A stretch of DNA of 64,000 nt from Solimonas thermocellulolyticum (lineage in GTDB: Bacteria; Pseudomonadota; Gammaproteobacteria; Nevskiales; Nevskiaceae), in NCBI RefSeq assembly GCF_040327995.1, contig NZ_JBEPIJ010000007.1, positions 1-64,000 of the forward strand, given 5' to 3'. Of this stretch, positions 1-9,205 are shown in pieces. A program made the translations under genes and the position numbers. Each line of letters begins with the position of its first letter. Positions within the stretch are counted from its first letter, which is position 1. Under the pieces are notes generated by a model that was not told the DNA's origin, searched no databases, and saw nothing but the letters and a program-made list of their open reading frames with translations.

Positions 1-79
1 GCCCGCAGGCGCGGCACTTCAGACGTCCATCCCCCAGGCGATAGTGCCGACAACCTGCACATCCGGGACATCGCTTCAT
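1..79 (-). CDS. IS1595-like transposase, N-terminal zinc ribbon (partial)
   Basis: Reading leftward from an ATG at 79, 26 codons run off the window edge. They contain CPGC near residue 4, a Cys at 10, and CRAC near residue 22. A short Cys-rich ribbon around an 'HYRL-DGR-KCR-C' core is typical of the start of IS1595/ISXO2-type DDE transposases. Only the N-terminus is visible, so family and intactness cannot be confirmed. A perfect hairpin lies just upstream of the start. This is probably the right-hand end of an insertion sequence whose body lies outside the window. Confidence 0.55.
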   Translation of the reverse strand, partial: MKRCPGCAGCRHYRLGDGRLKCRACG

Positions 80-80
80 G

Positions 81-102
81 ACCAAATCCTCTCAGATTTG
101 GT
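81..102. repeat. 8-bp inverted repeat upstream of transposase start
   Basis: ACCAAATC (81-88) and GATTTGGT (95-102) are perfect complements separated by 6 nt. The hairpin ends one base from the transposase ATG, where it would occlude the ribosome-binding region. A further ACCAAATT lies at 121-128. It may be part of the IS terminal region; the exact IS boundary is not visible. Confidence 0.5.
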
Positions 103-238
103 CCGGTTTGCTTAGGAATTACCAAATTATTAAACGGATGGCCGCTTCGCGCATACCCGAAAGCGGACGCAGCGGCGAGCATCGGCACCGCCCGGAGCGC
201 GACGGCTGCGGGCGCCTCCACTCCTGCCGAAGATGCCC

Positions 239-1447
<1,209 letters not shown>

Positions 1448-1458
1448 CGTCCTCGATG

Positions 1459-1533
1459 GTGAGACGTGAAACGTGAGACGAAAGTTCACGATCCTCACGT
1501 CTTGCGTCTCGCCACTCACTTCTTACGGATTCT
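1459..1533. repeat. GTGAGACG direct/inverted repeat, intergenic
   Basis: GTGAGACG occurs at 1459-1466 and 1473-1480, separated by TGAAAC. An imperfect complementary arm (CTCACGTCTTGCGTCTCGCC, then ACTCAC) spans about 1494-1519. The array fills the gap between thiolase and fadJ and leaves no good Shine-Dalgarno for fadJ. It could fold in the mRNA between the two genes. Similar short intergenic repeats are familiar from Xanthomonadales-like genomes; that link is from memory. Confidence 0.55.
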
Positions 1534-1536
1534 CAC

Positions 1537-3708
1537 ATGACGACACTGAAATTCGATCTGGATGCCCAAGGCATCGCGACGCTGACCATCGACGTGCCGG
1601 ACCGCGGCATGAACGTCATCACGCCGGAGCTGACGCAGGAGCTGGCCGCCGCGGTCGAGCGCGTCGCCAGCGACGCCGCCATCAAGGGCGCGATCATCAC
1701 CTCGGGCAAGCCCGGCGCCTTCGTCGCCGGTGCCGATCTCAAGGATCTGGTCACGGCTTTCGACAAGGGCATCGACACCGTCGAGGCCTCGAAGTCCTCG
1801 TTCGAACTCTCGGCGCTGTTCCGCCGCATCGAGACCTGCGGCAAGCCCTTCGCCGCGGCGATCAACGGGCTTGCTCTCGGCGGCGGCTTCGAGTTGTGCC
1901 TGGCCTGCCATTACCGCGTGCTCGCCGACGATCCGAAGGCGGTCGTCGGTCTGCCTGAAGTGCAGGTCGGCTTGCTGCCGGGGGCCGGCGGCACGCAGCG
2001 CCTGCCGCGCCTGATCGGCATCATAAACGCGCTGCCGCTGCTGCTGCAGCGCAGCCACGTCAAGCCGGCCGAGGCGCTCAAGCTCGGCATCGTCCACGCC
2101 ATCGCGCCGGCGGCGGAGGTCGCCGCCAAGGCGCGCGAATGGCTGCTCGCTTCACCCAGTGCCGAACAACCATGGGACAGCAAGAAGTTCCGCGTGCCGG
2201 GCGGCGCGGGTCCGCTCGCTGCGCATGCGATGCAGTCCTTCGGCGCCGGCAACGCGTTGACGCTCGCCAACACGCAGGGCAACTACCCGGCGCCGCACGC
2301 GATTCTGTCCTGCGTGTTCGAGGGCACGCAGGTGCCGATCGGCACCGGCCTGCGCATCGAAAGCAAGTACTTCGGCAAGCTGCTGTCGGGCGCGGTCGCG
2401 CGCAACCTGATCCGCACGATGTTCATCAACAAGGGCGCCGCCGACAAGCTCGCGAACCGCCCGAAGAACGTGCCGAAGTCCAAGGTGAGCAAGCTCGGTG
2501 TGCTCGGCGCCGGCATGATGGGCGCCGGCATCGCGCACGTGTCGGCGAAGGTCGGCATCGAGGTCGTGCTGCTTGATACGACGCAGGAACAGGCGGACAA
2601 GGGCAAGGCGGGCATCGCCGCGAAGCAGGCCAAGGACCTCAAGAAGGGCAAGACCACGCAGGACAAGGTCGATGCGATCCTGAACCGCATCAAGGCCACG
2701 GCGGACTACGCCGATCTCGAAGGCTGCGACCTGATCGTCGAGGCCGTGTTCGAGAACCGTGCGATCAAGGCCGAGGTCACCGACAAGGCCGAAGCGGTTA
2801 TTCCGCAAACCGCGATCTTCGGCTCCAACACCTCGACGCTGCCGATCACCGACCTCGCCACGGCATCGAAGCGGCCGAGGCAGTTCATCGGCATCCACTT
2901 CTTCTCGCCGGTCGAGAAAATGCCGCTGGTCGAGATCATTCTCGGCGAGCAGACCAGTTCCGAGACGTTGGCCAGGACGCTGGACTACGTCGCGCAGATC
3001 AAGAAGACGCCGATCGTCGTGCGCGATTTCCCGGGCTTCTTCACCAGCCGCGTGTTCGGCACCTTCTGCGCGGAAGGCCAGAAGATGCTGCTTGACGGCA
3101 TCGCGCCGGCGTTGATCGAGAACGGCGCGAAGATGGCCGGCTTCCCGGTCGGCCCGCTCGCGGTGTCCGACGAAGTCACCATGTTCCTGCAGCAAAGCAT
3201 CTACAAGCAGCAGGAAGCCGACAACCTGCCGGAGAAGTACCGCGGCAAGGTCGGCCGCCCGGTCATCGACAAGATGGTCGATGAGCTCAAACGTCCGGGC
3301 CGCCGTTTCGGCGCCGGCTTCTACGACTACCCGCAAGGCCAGCCCAAGAAGCTGTGGCCGGGCCTGAAGCAGGCGTTCCCGCCCAAGGCCGAGCAGCCTG
3401 ACGTGTCTGAGATCAAGGCGCGCTTGCTGACGATCATGGCGCTGGAGACGGCGCGCTGCTTCGAGGAAGGCGTGATCGCCACTCCGATCGACGCCGACAT
3501 CGGCTCGATTCTCGGCATCGGCTTCCCGGCGTGGACCGGCGGCACCTTGTCATACATCGACACGATGGGCATCCGCGCCTTCGTGGACGAGTGCCAGCGT
3601 CTGGCCAAGACCTGGGGTCCGCGCTTCGAGCCTTCCGACTGGTTGCTCGCACGCGCACACAAGAACGAGGCCTTCTATCCGCGCAGCGCCGAGACCGAAA
3701 CGGCCTGA
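1537..3708 (+). CDS. fadJ: fatty-acid oxidation multifunctional enzyme (enoyl-CoA hydratase / 3-hydroxyacyl-CoA dehydrogenase)
   Basis: A 723-aa protein combining two beta-oxidation steps: hydration of 2-enoyl-CoA and NAD-dependent oxidation of the 3-hydroxyacyl-CoA. The N-terminal crotonase domain (about 1-200) shows AFVAGADL and the active-site segment LPEVQVGLLPGAGG. The dehydrogenase half begins with a Rossmann GAGMMGAGI near residue 323 and carries the HFFSPVEKMPLVEI signature. Length matches FadJ/FadB (about 715-730). It follows the thiolase in the same direction, so the two likely form a complex. Start ATG 1537 fits the crotonase N-terminus although no clear Shine-Dalgarno is present. 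FadJ versus FadB is not resolved; the symbol is the better guess. Confidence 0.92.
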   Translation: MTTLKFDLDAQGIATLTIDVPDRGMNVITPELTQELAAAVERVASDAAIKGAIITSGKPGAFVAGADLKDLVTAFDKGIDTVEASKSSFELSALFRRIETCGKPFAAAINGLALGGGFELCLACHYRVLADDPKAVVGLPEVQVGLLPGAGGTQRLPRLIGIINALPLLLQRSHVKPAEALKLGIVHAIAPAAEVAAKAREWLLASPSAEQPWDSKKFRVPGGAGPLAAHAMQSFGAGNALTLANTQGNYPAPHAILSCVFEGTQVPIGTGLRIESKYFGKLLSGAVARNLIRTMFINKGAADKLANRPKNVPKSKVSKLGVLGAGMMGAGIAHVSAKVGIEVVLLDTTQEQADKGKAGIAAKQAKDLKKGKTTQDKVDAILNRIKATADYADLEGCDLIVEAVFENRAIKAEVTDKAEAVIPQTAIFGSNTSTLPITDLATASKRPRQFIGIHFFSPVEKMPLVEIILGEQTSSETLARTLDYVAQIKKTPIVVRDFPGFFTSRVFGTFCAEGQKMLLDGIAPALIENGAKMAGFPVGPLAVSDEVTMFLQQSIYKQQEADNLPEKYRGKVGRPVIDKMVDELKRPGRRFGAGFYDYPQGQPKKLWPGLKQAFPPKAEQPDVSEIKARLLTIMALETARCFEEGVIATPIDADIGSILGIGFPAWTGGTLSYIDTMGIRAFVDECQRLAKTWGPRFEPSDWLLARAHKNEAFYPRSAETETA

Positions 3709-3768
3709 GGTCGCAGTGTCCTCGTTCCCGCGACATAAGGGGATGACCGACGGGATGGAGGAGTACCC

Positions 3769-5247
3769 ATGCAAAGCCAGACTGCAGTGAGCTCGGTGGT
3801 GAGCCTGCCGAACGCCGAGAACGACGCGCTGGCCGCGTTGCTGACGCGCCAGCGCGCCGCCTTCAACGCACGCGGCGAGCCTTCGTCGCTGGATGAGCGC
3901 AAGCAGGTGCTCAAGGCGTTGCTCGACGCGCTGCTGGCGCGTCGGTTCGATCTGGCCGAGGCGATGCGGCTGGACTTCGGCGGGCGCGCACCGCAGGAGT
4001 CCCTGCTGGAGCTGTTCGTCGTCATCGACGATCTGCGCCACGCGCTGTCGCATCTGGAGCGCTGGATGCGCACGCGGCGCGTCGCGGCCAACTGGCAGTT
4101 CCGCCCGAGCCGCGCGCGGCTGATGCCGCAACCGCTGGGTGTGGTCGGCGTCATCGGCGCGTACAACTATCCGGTGATGACGACGCTCTCGCCAGTGGTC
4201 GGTGCACTCGCGGCCGGCAATCATGTGATGATGAAGCCGTCGAGCCTGACGCCGAAAACCTCGGAGCTGATGCGCGAGATCATCAGCGGCCTGTTTGCCG
4301 AGGATCACGTCGCCGTCGTCACCGGCGACAGCAGCATTGCCAAGCGCTTCTCCAAGCTGGCCTTCGATCATCTGGTGTTCACCGGCTCGACCCGCGTCGG
4401 CAAGCTGGTGATGCGTGATGCGGCCGAGAACCTGGTGCCGGTCACGCTCGAACTCGGCGGCAAGTGCCCGGCGATCGTCGGCGACGACTTCGACATCAAG
4501 GCTGCGGCCGAAACCATCGTGCAGAGCAAGCTGATGAACGCGGGCCAGACCTGCGTCGCCAGCGACTACGCGCTGGTGCCGGAATCGCGCGCCACCGAAT
4601 TCCTCGAACACGCACGCGCGGCGATTCGCCGCTATTACCCGAGCCTCGTCGTCAACCCGGATTACGGCCGCGTGCTGATGCGTAGCGACTGGGAGCGCCT
4701 CGATAAATGGGTCCGTGAGGCGCGCGACAAGGGTGCTTCGGTCGAGACCTTCAATCCGGCGGTCGAAACCTGCAACGCCGACAACCGCGTGTTCCCGCCG
4801 ACGCTGGTGTCGCGCTGCCCGCGCGACACCGCGCTCGGCAGCGAGGAGATCTTCGGGCCGGTGCTGCCGGTGATGACCTACCGCACGCTCGACGATGCGA
4901 TCGCGCAGGTCAACGCCGGCGAGCGTCCGCTCGCGCTGTACTACTTCGGTCATCGTCGCGGCGACGTCGACAAGGTGCTGCGGCGCACGATCAGCGGCGG
5001 CGTCAGCATCAACGGCTGCGGCTATCACGCGATCCAGCACAACCTGCCGTTCGGCGGCATCGGTGCCAGCGGCATCGGTGCGTATCGCGGGCGCAGTGGT
5101 TTCGAGCGCTTTTCGCACATCAAGCCAGTGCTGTACATGAGTCCGCTGACCAAGGCCGGCGTCTTGCTGCGTCCGCCGTTCGGCGTTCTCGCCGCGTGGA
5201 TTCTCGGCTTCATGCTGCACAACCGACCGACGCGCGAAAAGCTGTAG
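3769..5247 (+). CDS. aldehyde dehydrogenase, coniferyl-aldehyde-dehydrogenase type
   Basis: A 492-aa NAD(P)-dependent aldehyde dehydrogenase oxidising an aldehyde to its acid. General base E228 lies in LELGGK and catalytic C262 in NAGQTC. The sequence belongs to the CALDH/fatty-aldehyde subgroup (VVGVIGAYNYPVM, LPFGGIGASGIGAYRG). The C-terminal 30 residues are hydrophobic (FGVLAAWILGFML), like the membrane-anchoring tail of fatty-aldehyde dehydrogenases. A good GGAGGAG (3757-3763) precedes the ATG. Between fadJ and a crotonase, it could feed aldehydes, such as ends left by oxidative chain cleavage, into beta-oxidation. The substrate is inferred from context only. Confidence 0.88.
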   Translation: MQSQTAVSSVVSLPNAENDALAALLTRQRAAFNARGEPSSLDERKQVLKALLDALLARRFDLAEAMRLDFGGRAPQESLLELFVVIDDLRHALSHLERWMRTRRVAANWQFRPSRARLMPQPLGVVGVIGAYNYPVMTTLSPVVGALAAGNHVMMKPSSLTPKTSELMREIISGLFAEDHVAVVTGDSSIAKRFSKLAFDHLVFTGSTRVGKLVMRDAAENLVPVTLELGGKCPAIVGDDFDIKAAAETIVQSKLMNAGQTCVASDYALVPESRATEFLEHARAAIRRYYPSLVVNPDYGRVLMRSDWERLDKWVREARDKGASVETFNPAVETCNADNRVFPPTLVSRCPRDTALGSEEIFGPVLPVMTYRTLDDAIAQVNAGERPLALYYFGHRRGDVDKVLRRTISGGVSINGCGYHAIQHNLPFGGIGASGIGAYRGRSGFERFSHIKPVLYMSPLTKAGVLLRPPFGVLAAWILGFMLHNRPTREKL

Positions 5248-5269
5248 ACACGAAACCCACGACTGGACC

Positions 5270-6067
5270 ATGAGCACGCAGACCATCCTCTACGGCTTCG
5301 ACAACGGCATCGCGACGCTGCGCTTCAACCGACCGCAGGCACTCAATGCGATGACGCTGTCGTTGATGGAGGAGCTCGATGCGGCCTTCGACCGCGCAGC
5401 GAACGATCCGTCGGTGCGCGCCATCGTGCTCACCGGCGAGGGACGCGCGTTCTCCACAGGTGCCGATCTGACCGCCGACAACGCGCCGCCGGTCGACGTG
5501 CAAGGCAGACTCGACCTTGGCTACGTACTCGACCGTTACTACAACCCGCTGCTGCTGAAGATGCGCGCGCTGCCCAAGCCGATCATCGCCGCCGTCAACG
5601 GCGTGGCTGCGGGTGCCGGTGCCAATGTCGCGCTGATGGCCGACCTGACCATCGCCGGGCGCAGCAGCTATTTCCTGCAGGCCTTCGTCAACGTCGGCCT
5701 GATTCCGGATGCCGGCGGCACCTGGCTGCTGCCGCGCACCGTCGGTACGCAGCGCGCGCTCGGGCTGGCGCTGCTCGGCGAGCGGCTGCCCGCGACCAAG
5801 GCCTTGGAATGGGGCCTGATCTGGGAAGTCGTCGACGACGCCGAGGTGCTTGCGCGGGCGACCGCGATCGCGCGCCAGCTCGCCGACGGGCCGGCGATTG
5901 CGATCGAGCGCATCAAGCGCGCGATGCACGCGGCGGCGCAGAACGATCTGGCCGCGCAACTCGATCTCGAAGCCGATCTGCAGCGCGACTGCGGCCGCTC
6001 GCAGGATTTCACCGAAGGCGCGATCGCCTTCGTGCAGAAGCGCAAGCCGCAGTTTCGCGGGCGCTGA
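5270..6067 (+). CDS. enoyl-CoA hydratase/isomerase (PaaG-like crotonase)
   Basis: A 265-aa crotonase-fold protein acting on unsaturated acyl-CoA thioesters. It shows GRAFSTGADL (oxyanion-hole region), AAGAGANVALM, and GLIPDAGGTW, where the Asp corresponds to the position used by isomerase-type members such as PaaG. Many hydratases carry Glu here, so an isomerase or ring/branched substrate is plausible. It starts 22 nt after the aldehyde dehydrogenase stop and probably shares its transcript. Such an isomerase would help pass double bonds at wrong positions, as found in isoprenoid or polyunsaturated acids. That role is inference. Confidence 0.85.
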   Translation: MSTQTILYGFDNGIATLRFNRPQALNAMTLSLMEELDAAFDRAANDPSVRAIVLTGEGRAFSTGADLTADNAPPVDVQGRLDLGYVLDRYYNPLLLKMRALPKPIIAAVNGVAAGAGANVALMADLTIAGRSSYFLQAFVNVGLIPDAGGTWLLPRTVGTQRALGLALLGERLPATKALEWGLIWEVVDDAEVLARATAIARQLADGPAIAIERIKRAMHAAAQNDLAAQLDLEADLQRDCGRSQDFTEGAIAFVQKRKPQFRGR

Positions 6068-6103
6068 GCGAAAGCGACGCTGGCCGACGGGTATCGCGGC
6101 CAC

Positions 6104-6145
6104 GGTCAATATTTGACAAGTGTCATGATTCGCATCATGTTTGGC
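6104..6145 (+). promoter_or_regulatory. candidate promoter with overlapping palindromic operator
   Basis: A consensus -35 TTGACA (6113-6118) is followed after 17 nt by CATGTT (6136-6141) as a weak -10. The -35 is embedded in TGACA-AG-TGTCA (6114-6125), a 5-bp perfect inverted repeat of TetR/FadR-operator style. It lies 80 nt upstream of the first TonB-receptor ATG and would let a repressor block that promoter. No experimental support; the -10 match is poor. Confidence 0.4.
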
Positions 6146-6204
6146 ACGCTGCGGCGATGTCCGGGCGCCGCAGGGCCGACAGAGCCACAGCAGAGGAGAG
6201 GCGC

Positions 6205-8712
6205 ATGACACGGCGGGGGATGATGTCCTGGTGTTTGGCAGTGGCTTTGCTGGGCGCAGCGACCGCGACCGTCGCGCAGGACGACCTCGACTGGCTGCTC
6301 GAAGGCGGCGAGACGCCGCCTGATTCCCGTCCGGCGCCCGCTGCAAGCCCCGCGCCTGCTGCGCAGGACCCTGCGGACTCGCCGAATGCGTCCGACGAAG
6401 CGGCGACTGCGCCCGCAGAAAGCACCGACGTGATCGCCGTGGCGGACGACACCGCGGCGGCGGACGAACTGGCGCCCACAGCGCCGCGCAGCCGCTTCGT
6501 CGAAGAGATCGTCGTCACCGCACAAAAGCGCGAGCAGAATCTGCAGGACGTGCCGGTTTCGGTGCAGGTCTTCAGCGGCGAGCTGCTCGACGCGCTCGGC
6601 GTGACCGACCAGACCGATCTGCAGCGCATCACGCCGGGCCTCAACGTGACCACGCAGGTCAGCTATGTGATGACCTTCCTGCGCGGCATCGGTACGGATG
6701 CGACGATTGCCGCCGAGCCGAGCGTCGCCACCTACATCGACGGCGTCTACTACCCGTTCGCATCGAACCTCGCGCAGAACTTCGGCGCCGTCGATCGCAT
6801 CGAGGTGCTCAAGGGGCCGCAGGGCACGCTGTTCGGCCGCAACGCCACCGGCGGTGCGATCGCGATCTACACCGAGGAGCCCGATCTCGACGGCGGCCTG
6901 CGCGGCGAGCTGCTGACGAACTTCAGCAGCTTCGACACGCAGTTGTATCGCGCACACGTCAACCTGCCGCTGACCGAGTGGTTCGGCCTCAACGCCACCG
7001 CCTTGACCAGTCGCACCGACGGCTACTACGACGCCACCTACGGCACGCCGCCCGAGCCGATGCCGGGCGACGAGATGACCGGCTACCGCATCAAGGCGCG
7101 CCTGCGGCCCTTCGATGCCCTCGACCTTCGTCTGGCGATGTTCCGGTTCGAGCAGGAATCGTACAACGGTAGCGTGGCGTTCACGTCCGAACCGTCGTCG
7201 CTCGGCCTCCTGATTACTCCGCAGCCGGGTTACGAAGGCTCGGTCGACTCGCGGCCGTACAACATCACCGACGACAACACGGTCTACTACGGCAGCGTGG
7301 TCTGGCACGCGCCCTGGCTCGACATCAAGCTGTTCGGCAGCGACCAGCGCATGGACACCGCTGGCCTGCGTGACTTCGACGGCTCGCGGCTGCCGATCTC
7401 GACCTTCGTCACGCCGAGCCAGTACATCGACGCGCAGTCGCTCGAACTGCAACTGCTGTCGAACGGCGAAGCCGGGCCGGATTGGCTGGAATGGATCGTC
7501 GGCGCCTACTACTTCCGCTCGACGATGGGTTTCGGCGCGCTCGACTTCTATCTCGCCGGCGTCGATCTGCCCAACGGCACGCTGGCCGGCATCGCCCTGC
7601 CCGACCCACTGGTCGACATCCTGCGCCTGATTCCGGGCGCCGTGCTGCCGACCGGCGCGATCAACATGACCGGCCTGATCGGCACCGACTCGCGCGCGCT
7701 GTTCACGCAGGCCACGTTCGCGCTCGCCGACTGGTTCTCGCTGACGCTCGGCGGCCGATACCAGGTCGAGGAGCGCTACATCGTCGAGTCCACCGTGGGG
7801 CTGGGGACCGCCGACGGCGGACAGGTGCAGCTTTTCGACAACAGCGACCGTTCGGTCGACAGCGACGGCAATCCCTATCCGGCGCGTGACGAACAAAAAG
7901 ACTTCTCGCCCAAGGTGACGCTGGAGTTCCGCCCGTTCGCCAACGGCGAGACCCTGCTGTTCGTCTCGTGGCAGCAGGCGGTCAAGGCGGCGACCTACAA
8001 CACGATTGCGATCTACACGCAGCCGAACTACGTCGCGCCCGAGGAGATCGAGGCCTTCGAAGTCGGCCTCAAGACCTCGATGTTCGACGGCCTCGCGCGC
8101 TTCAACGCCGCCGCCTTTCACTACGACGTCGAGAACCTGCAGACCTACTACCTGTCGCTGTTCGCCGGTGGCGTCATCAGCTTCCAGAACGCCGGCCGCG
8201 CACGCATCGTCGGCGCCGACATCGACGGCCTCGTGCAACTGTTCCCGTCGCTGATCGACAACCTCACGCTGTCCGGCGGTGCCGCCTGGCTCGACACCGA
8301 GTACCGGGAATTCGACGGCGCCTCCGGTTTCAACGAGAACGGCACCTTCGTCAGCGACCAGGACTACAGCGGCAACCAGTTGATCCGCACGCCGCAGCTC
8401 ACCGCGACGCTGTCGCTGAGCAAGACCTGGGAGATTCCCGGCGGTGCGTTGGAGGCGGTGTTCGACGCCTACTACACCGAAGACTTCTACTACGAGGCCA
8501 GCAATCGGGAGGCGTCGAAGCAGGAATCCTACTGGCTGCTCGGTGCGCGCCTGAGCTATCTGTTCGAACGCTGGGATTTGCGTGTCACCGGCGGCGTGCG
8601 CAATCTCACCGACGAGTTCTACACCGCCGGATTCTTCGCCACCGACTTCGGCGTGCAGCCGACGCTGGCGCCGCCGCGCTCGTACTTCGCGCAGTTGATC
8701 TGGAACTTCTGA
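6205..8712 (+). CDS. TonB-dependent outer-membrane receptor 1
   Basis: An 835-aa outer-membrane receptor/transporter. ATG 6205 follows GAGGAGAGG (6193-6201) and starts a signal peptide ending near ATVAQ. An acidic Ala/Pro-rich spacer with a DDLDWLL head precedes the TonB-box/plug start EEIVVTAQKR. The plug shows DVPVSV, LRGIGT, and the KGPQGTLFGRNATGGA signature. The rest is a beta-barrel ending in QLIWNF, a proper C-terminal aromatic BAM signal. The EEIVVTAQKRE-type plug is common in receptors for hydrophobic or plant-derived substrates rather than siderophores. A close paralogue starts at 9206. The adjacent lipid-catabolic genes suggest uptake of a hydrophobic carbon source. Confidence 0.93.
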   Translation: MTRRGMMSWCLAVALLGAATATVAQDDLDWLLEGGETPPDSRPAPAASPAPAAQDPADSPNASDEAATAPAESTDVIAVADDTAAADELAPTAPRSRFVEEIVVTAQKREQNLQDVPVSVQVFSGELLDALGVTDQTDLQRITPGLNVTTQVSYVMTFLRGIGTDATIAAEPSVATYIDGVYYPFASNLAQNFGAVDRIEVLKGPQGTLFGRNATGGAIAIYTEEPDLDGGLRGELLTNFSSFDTQLYRAHVNLPLTEWFGLNATALTSRTDGYYDATYGTPPEPMPGDEMTGYRIKARLRPFDALDLRLAMFRFEQESYNGSVAFTSEPSSLGLLITPQPGYEGSVDSRPYNITDDNTVYYGSVVWHAPWLDIKLFGSDQRMDTAGLRDFDGSRLPISTFVTPSQYIDAQSLELQLLSNGEAGPDWLEWIVGAYYFRSTMGFGALDFYLAGVDLPNGTLAGIALPDPLVDILRLIPGAVLPTGAINMTGLIGTDSRALFTQATFALADWFSLTLGGRYQVEERYIVESTVGLGTADGGQVQLFDNSDRSVDSDGNPYPARDEQKDFSPKVTLEFRPFANGETLLFVSWQQAVKAATYNTIAIYTQPNYVAPEEIEAFEVGLKTSMFDGLARFNAAAFHYDVENLQTYYLSLFAGGVISFQNAGRARIVGADIDGLVQLFPSLIDNLTLSGGAAWLDTEYREFDGASGFNENGTFVSDQDYSGNQLIRTPQLTATLSLSKTWEIPGGALEAVFDAYYTEDFYYEASNREASKQESYWLLGARLSYLFERWDLRVTGGVRNLTDEFYTAGFFATDFGVQPTLAPPRSYFAQLIWNF

Positions 8713-8728
8713 GGGATCGCGCGTCGCC

Positions 8729-9127
8729 ATGCTGCCCACCGACCGCTACGCCGTCGTGCTGTTCGGCTCCGCTGCCATCTTCAACGCCGCGGTCGCTGCT
8801 GCGCTGCTGTGCGCGCGCCCGCAGCTTGCTGCGGCGTTCGGACTCGATCCGATCGACGGCAGCGATGTCGTCGTCGCCAATCTGGCCGGCGCGCTGGTCG
8901 GTCTGTTCGGCTATGCCTATCTGCGTCTTGCGCTCGATCCGCTGCGCTACCGCGTCTATGCCGAGCTCGGCGCGATCGGCAAGCTGCTCGCCGTCGCCGC
9001 AGCGGACGTACCGTGGCTGCAGGGCGTCATCGACTGGCGCCTGCCGTTGCTCGCCGCTGGCGATCTGCTGTTCGCGCTGCTGTTCATCGATTGGCTGCGG
9101 CGCACGCGGTCGCGCACCGTGACGTAG
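8729..9127 (+). CDS. small four-helix membrane protein
   Basis: A 132-aa protein with about four hydrophobic helices (roughly residues 8-29, 46-65, 79-95, 102-123) and short loops, so probably an inner-membrane protein. It starts 16 nt after the first receptor and ends 78 nt before the second; GAGGGA overlaps the receptor stop. I do not recognise the family. Its placement between two paralogous receptors suggests co-expression and perhaps a helper role in the same uptake system, but sequence alone gives no function. Confidence 0.7.
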   Translation: MLPTDRYAVVLFGSAAIFNAAVAAALLCARPQLAAAFGLDPIDGSDVVVANLAGALVGLFGYAYLRLALDPLRYRVYAELGAIGKLLAVAAADVPWLQGVIDWRLPLLAAGDLLFALLFIDWLRRTRSRTVT

Positions 9128-9205
9128 CAAGGAATTCATATCCGGGTGTCCGCGACGGCATCAGGGGCCGGCGCGACCCGGAACCGTGGAGCGAGGAGAA
9201 TCACA

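Noticed and set aside
6106..8739. 877-codon antisense frame across receptor 1
   Set aside because: Same G+C artefact; no motifs, and it overlaps a well-supported gene completely.
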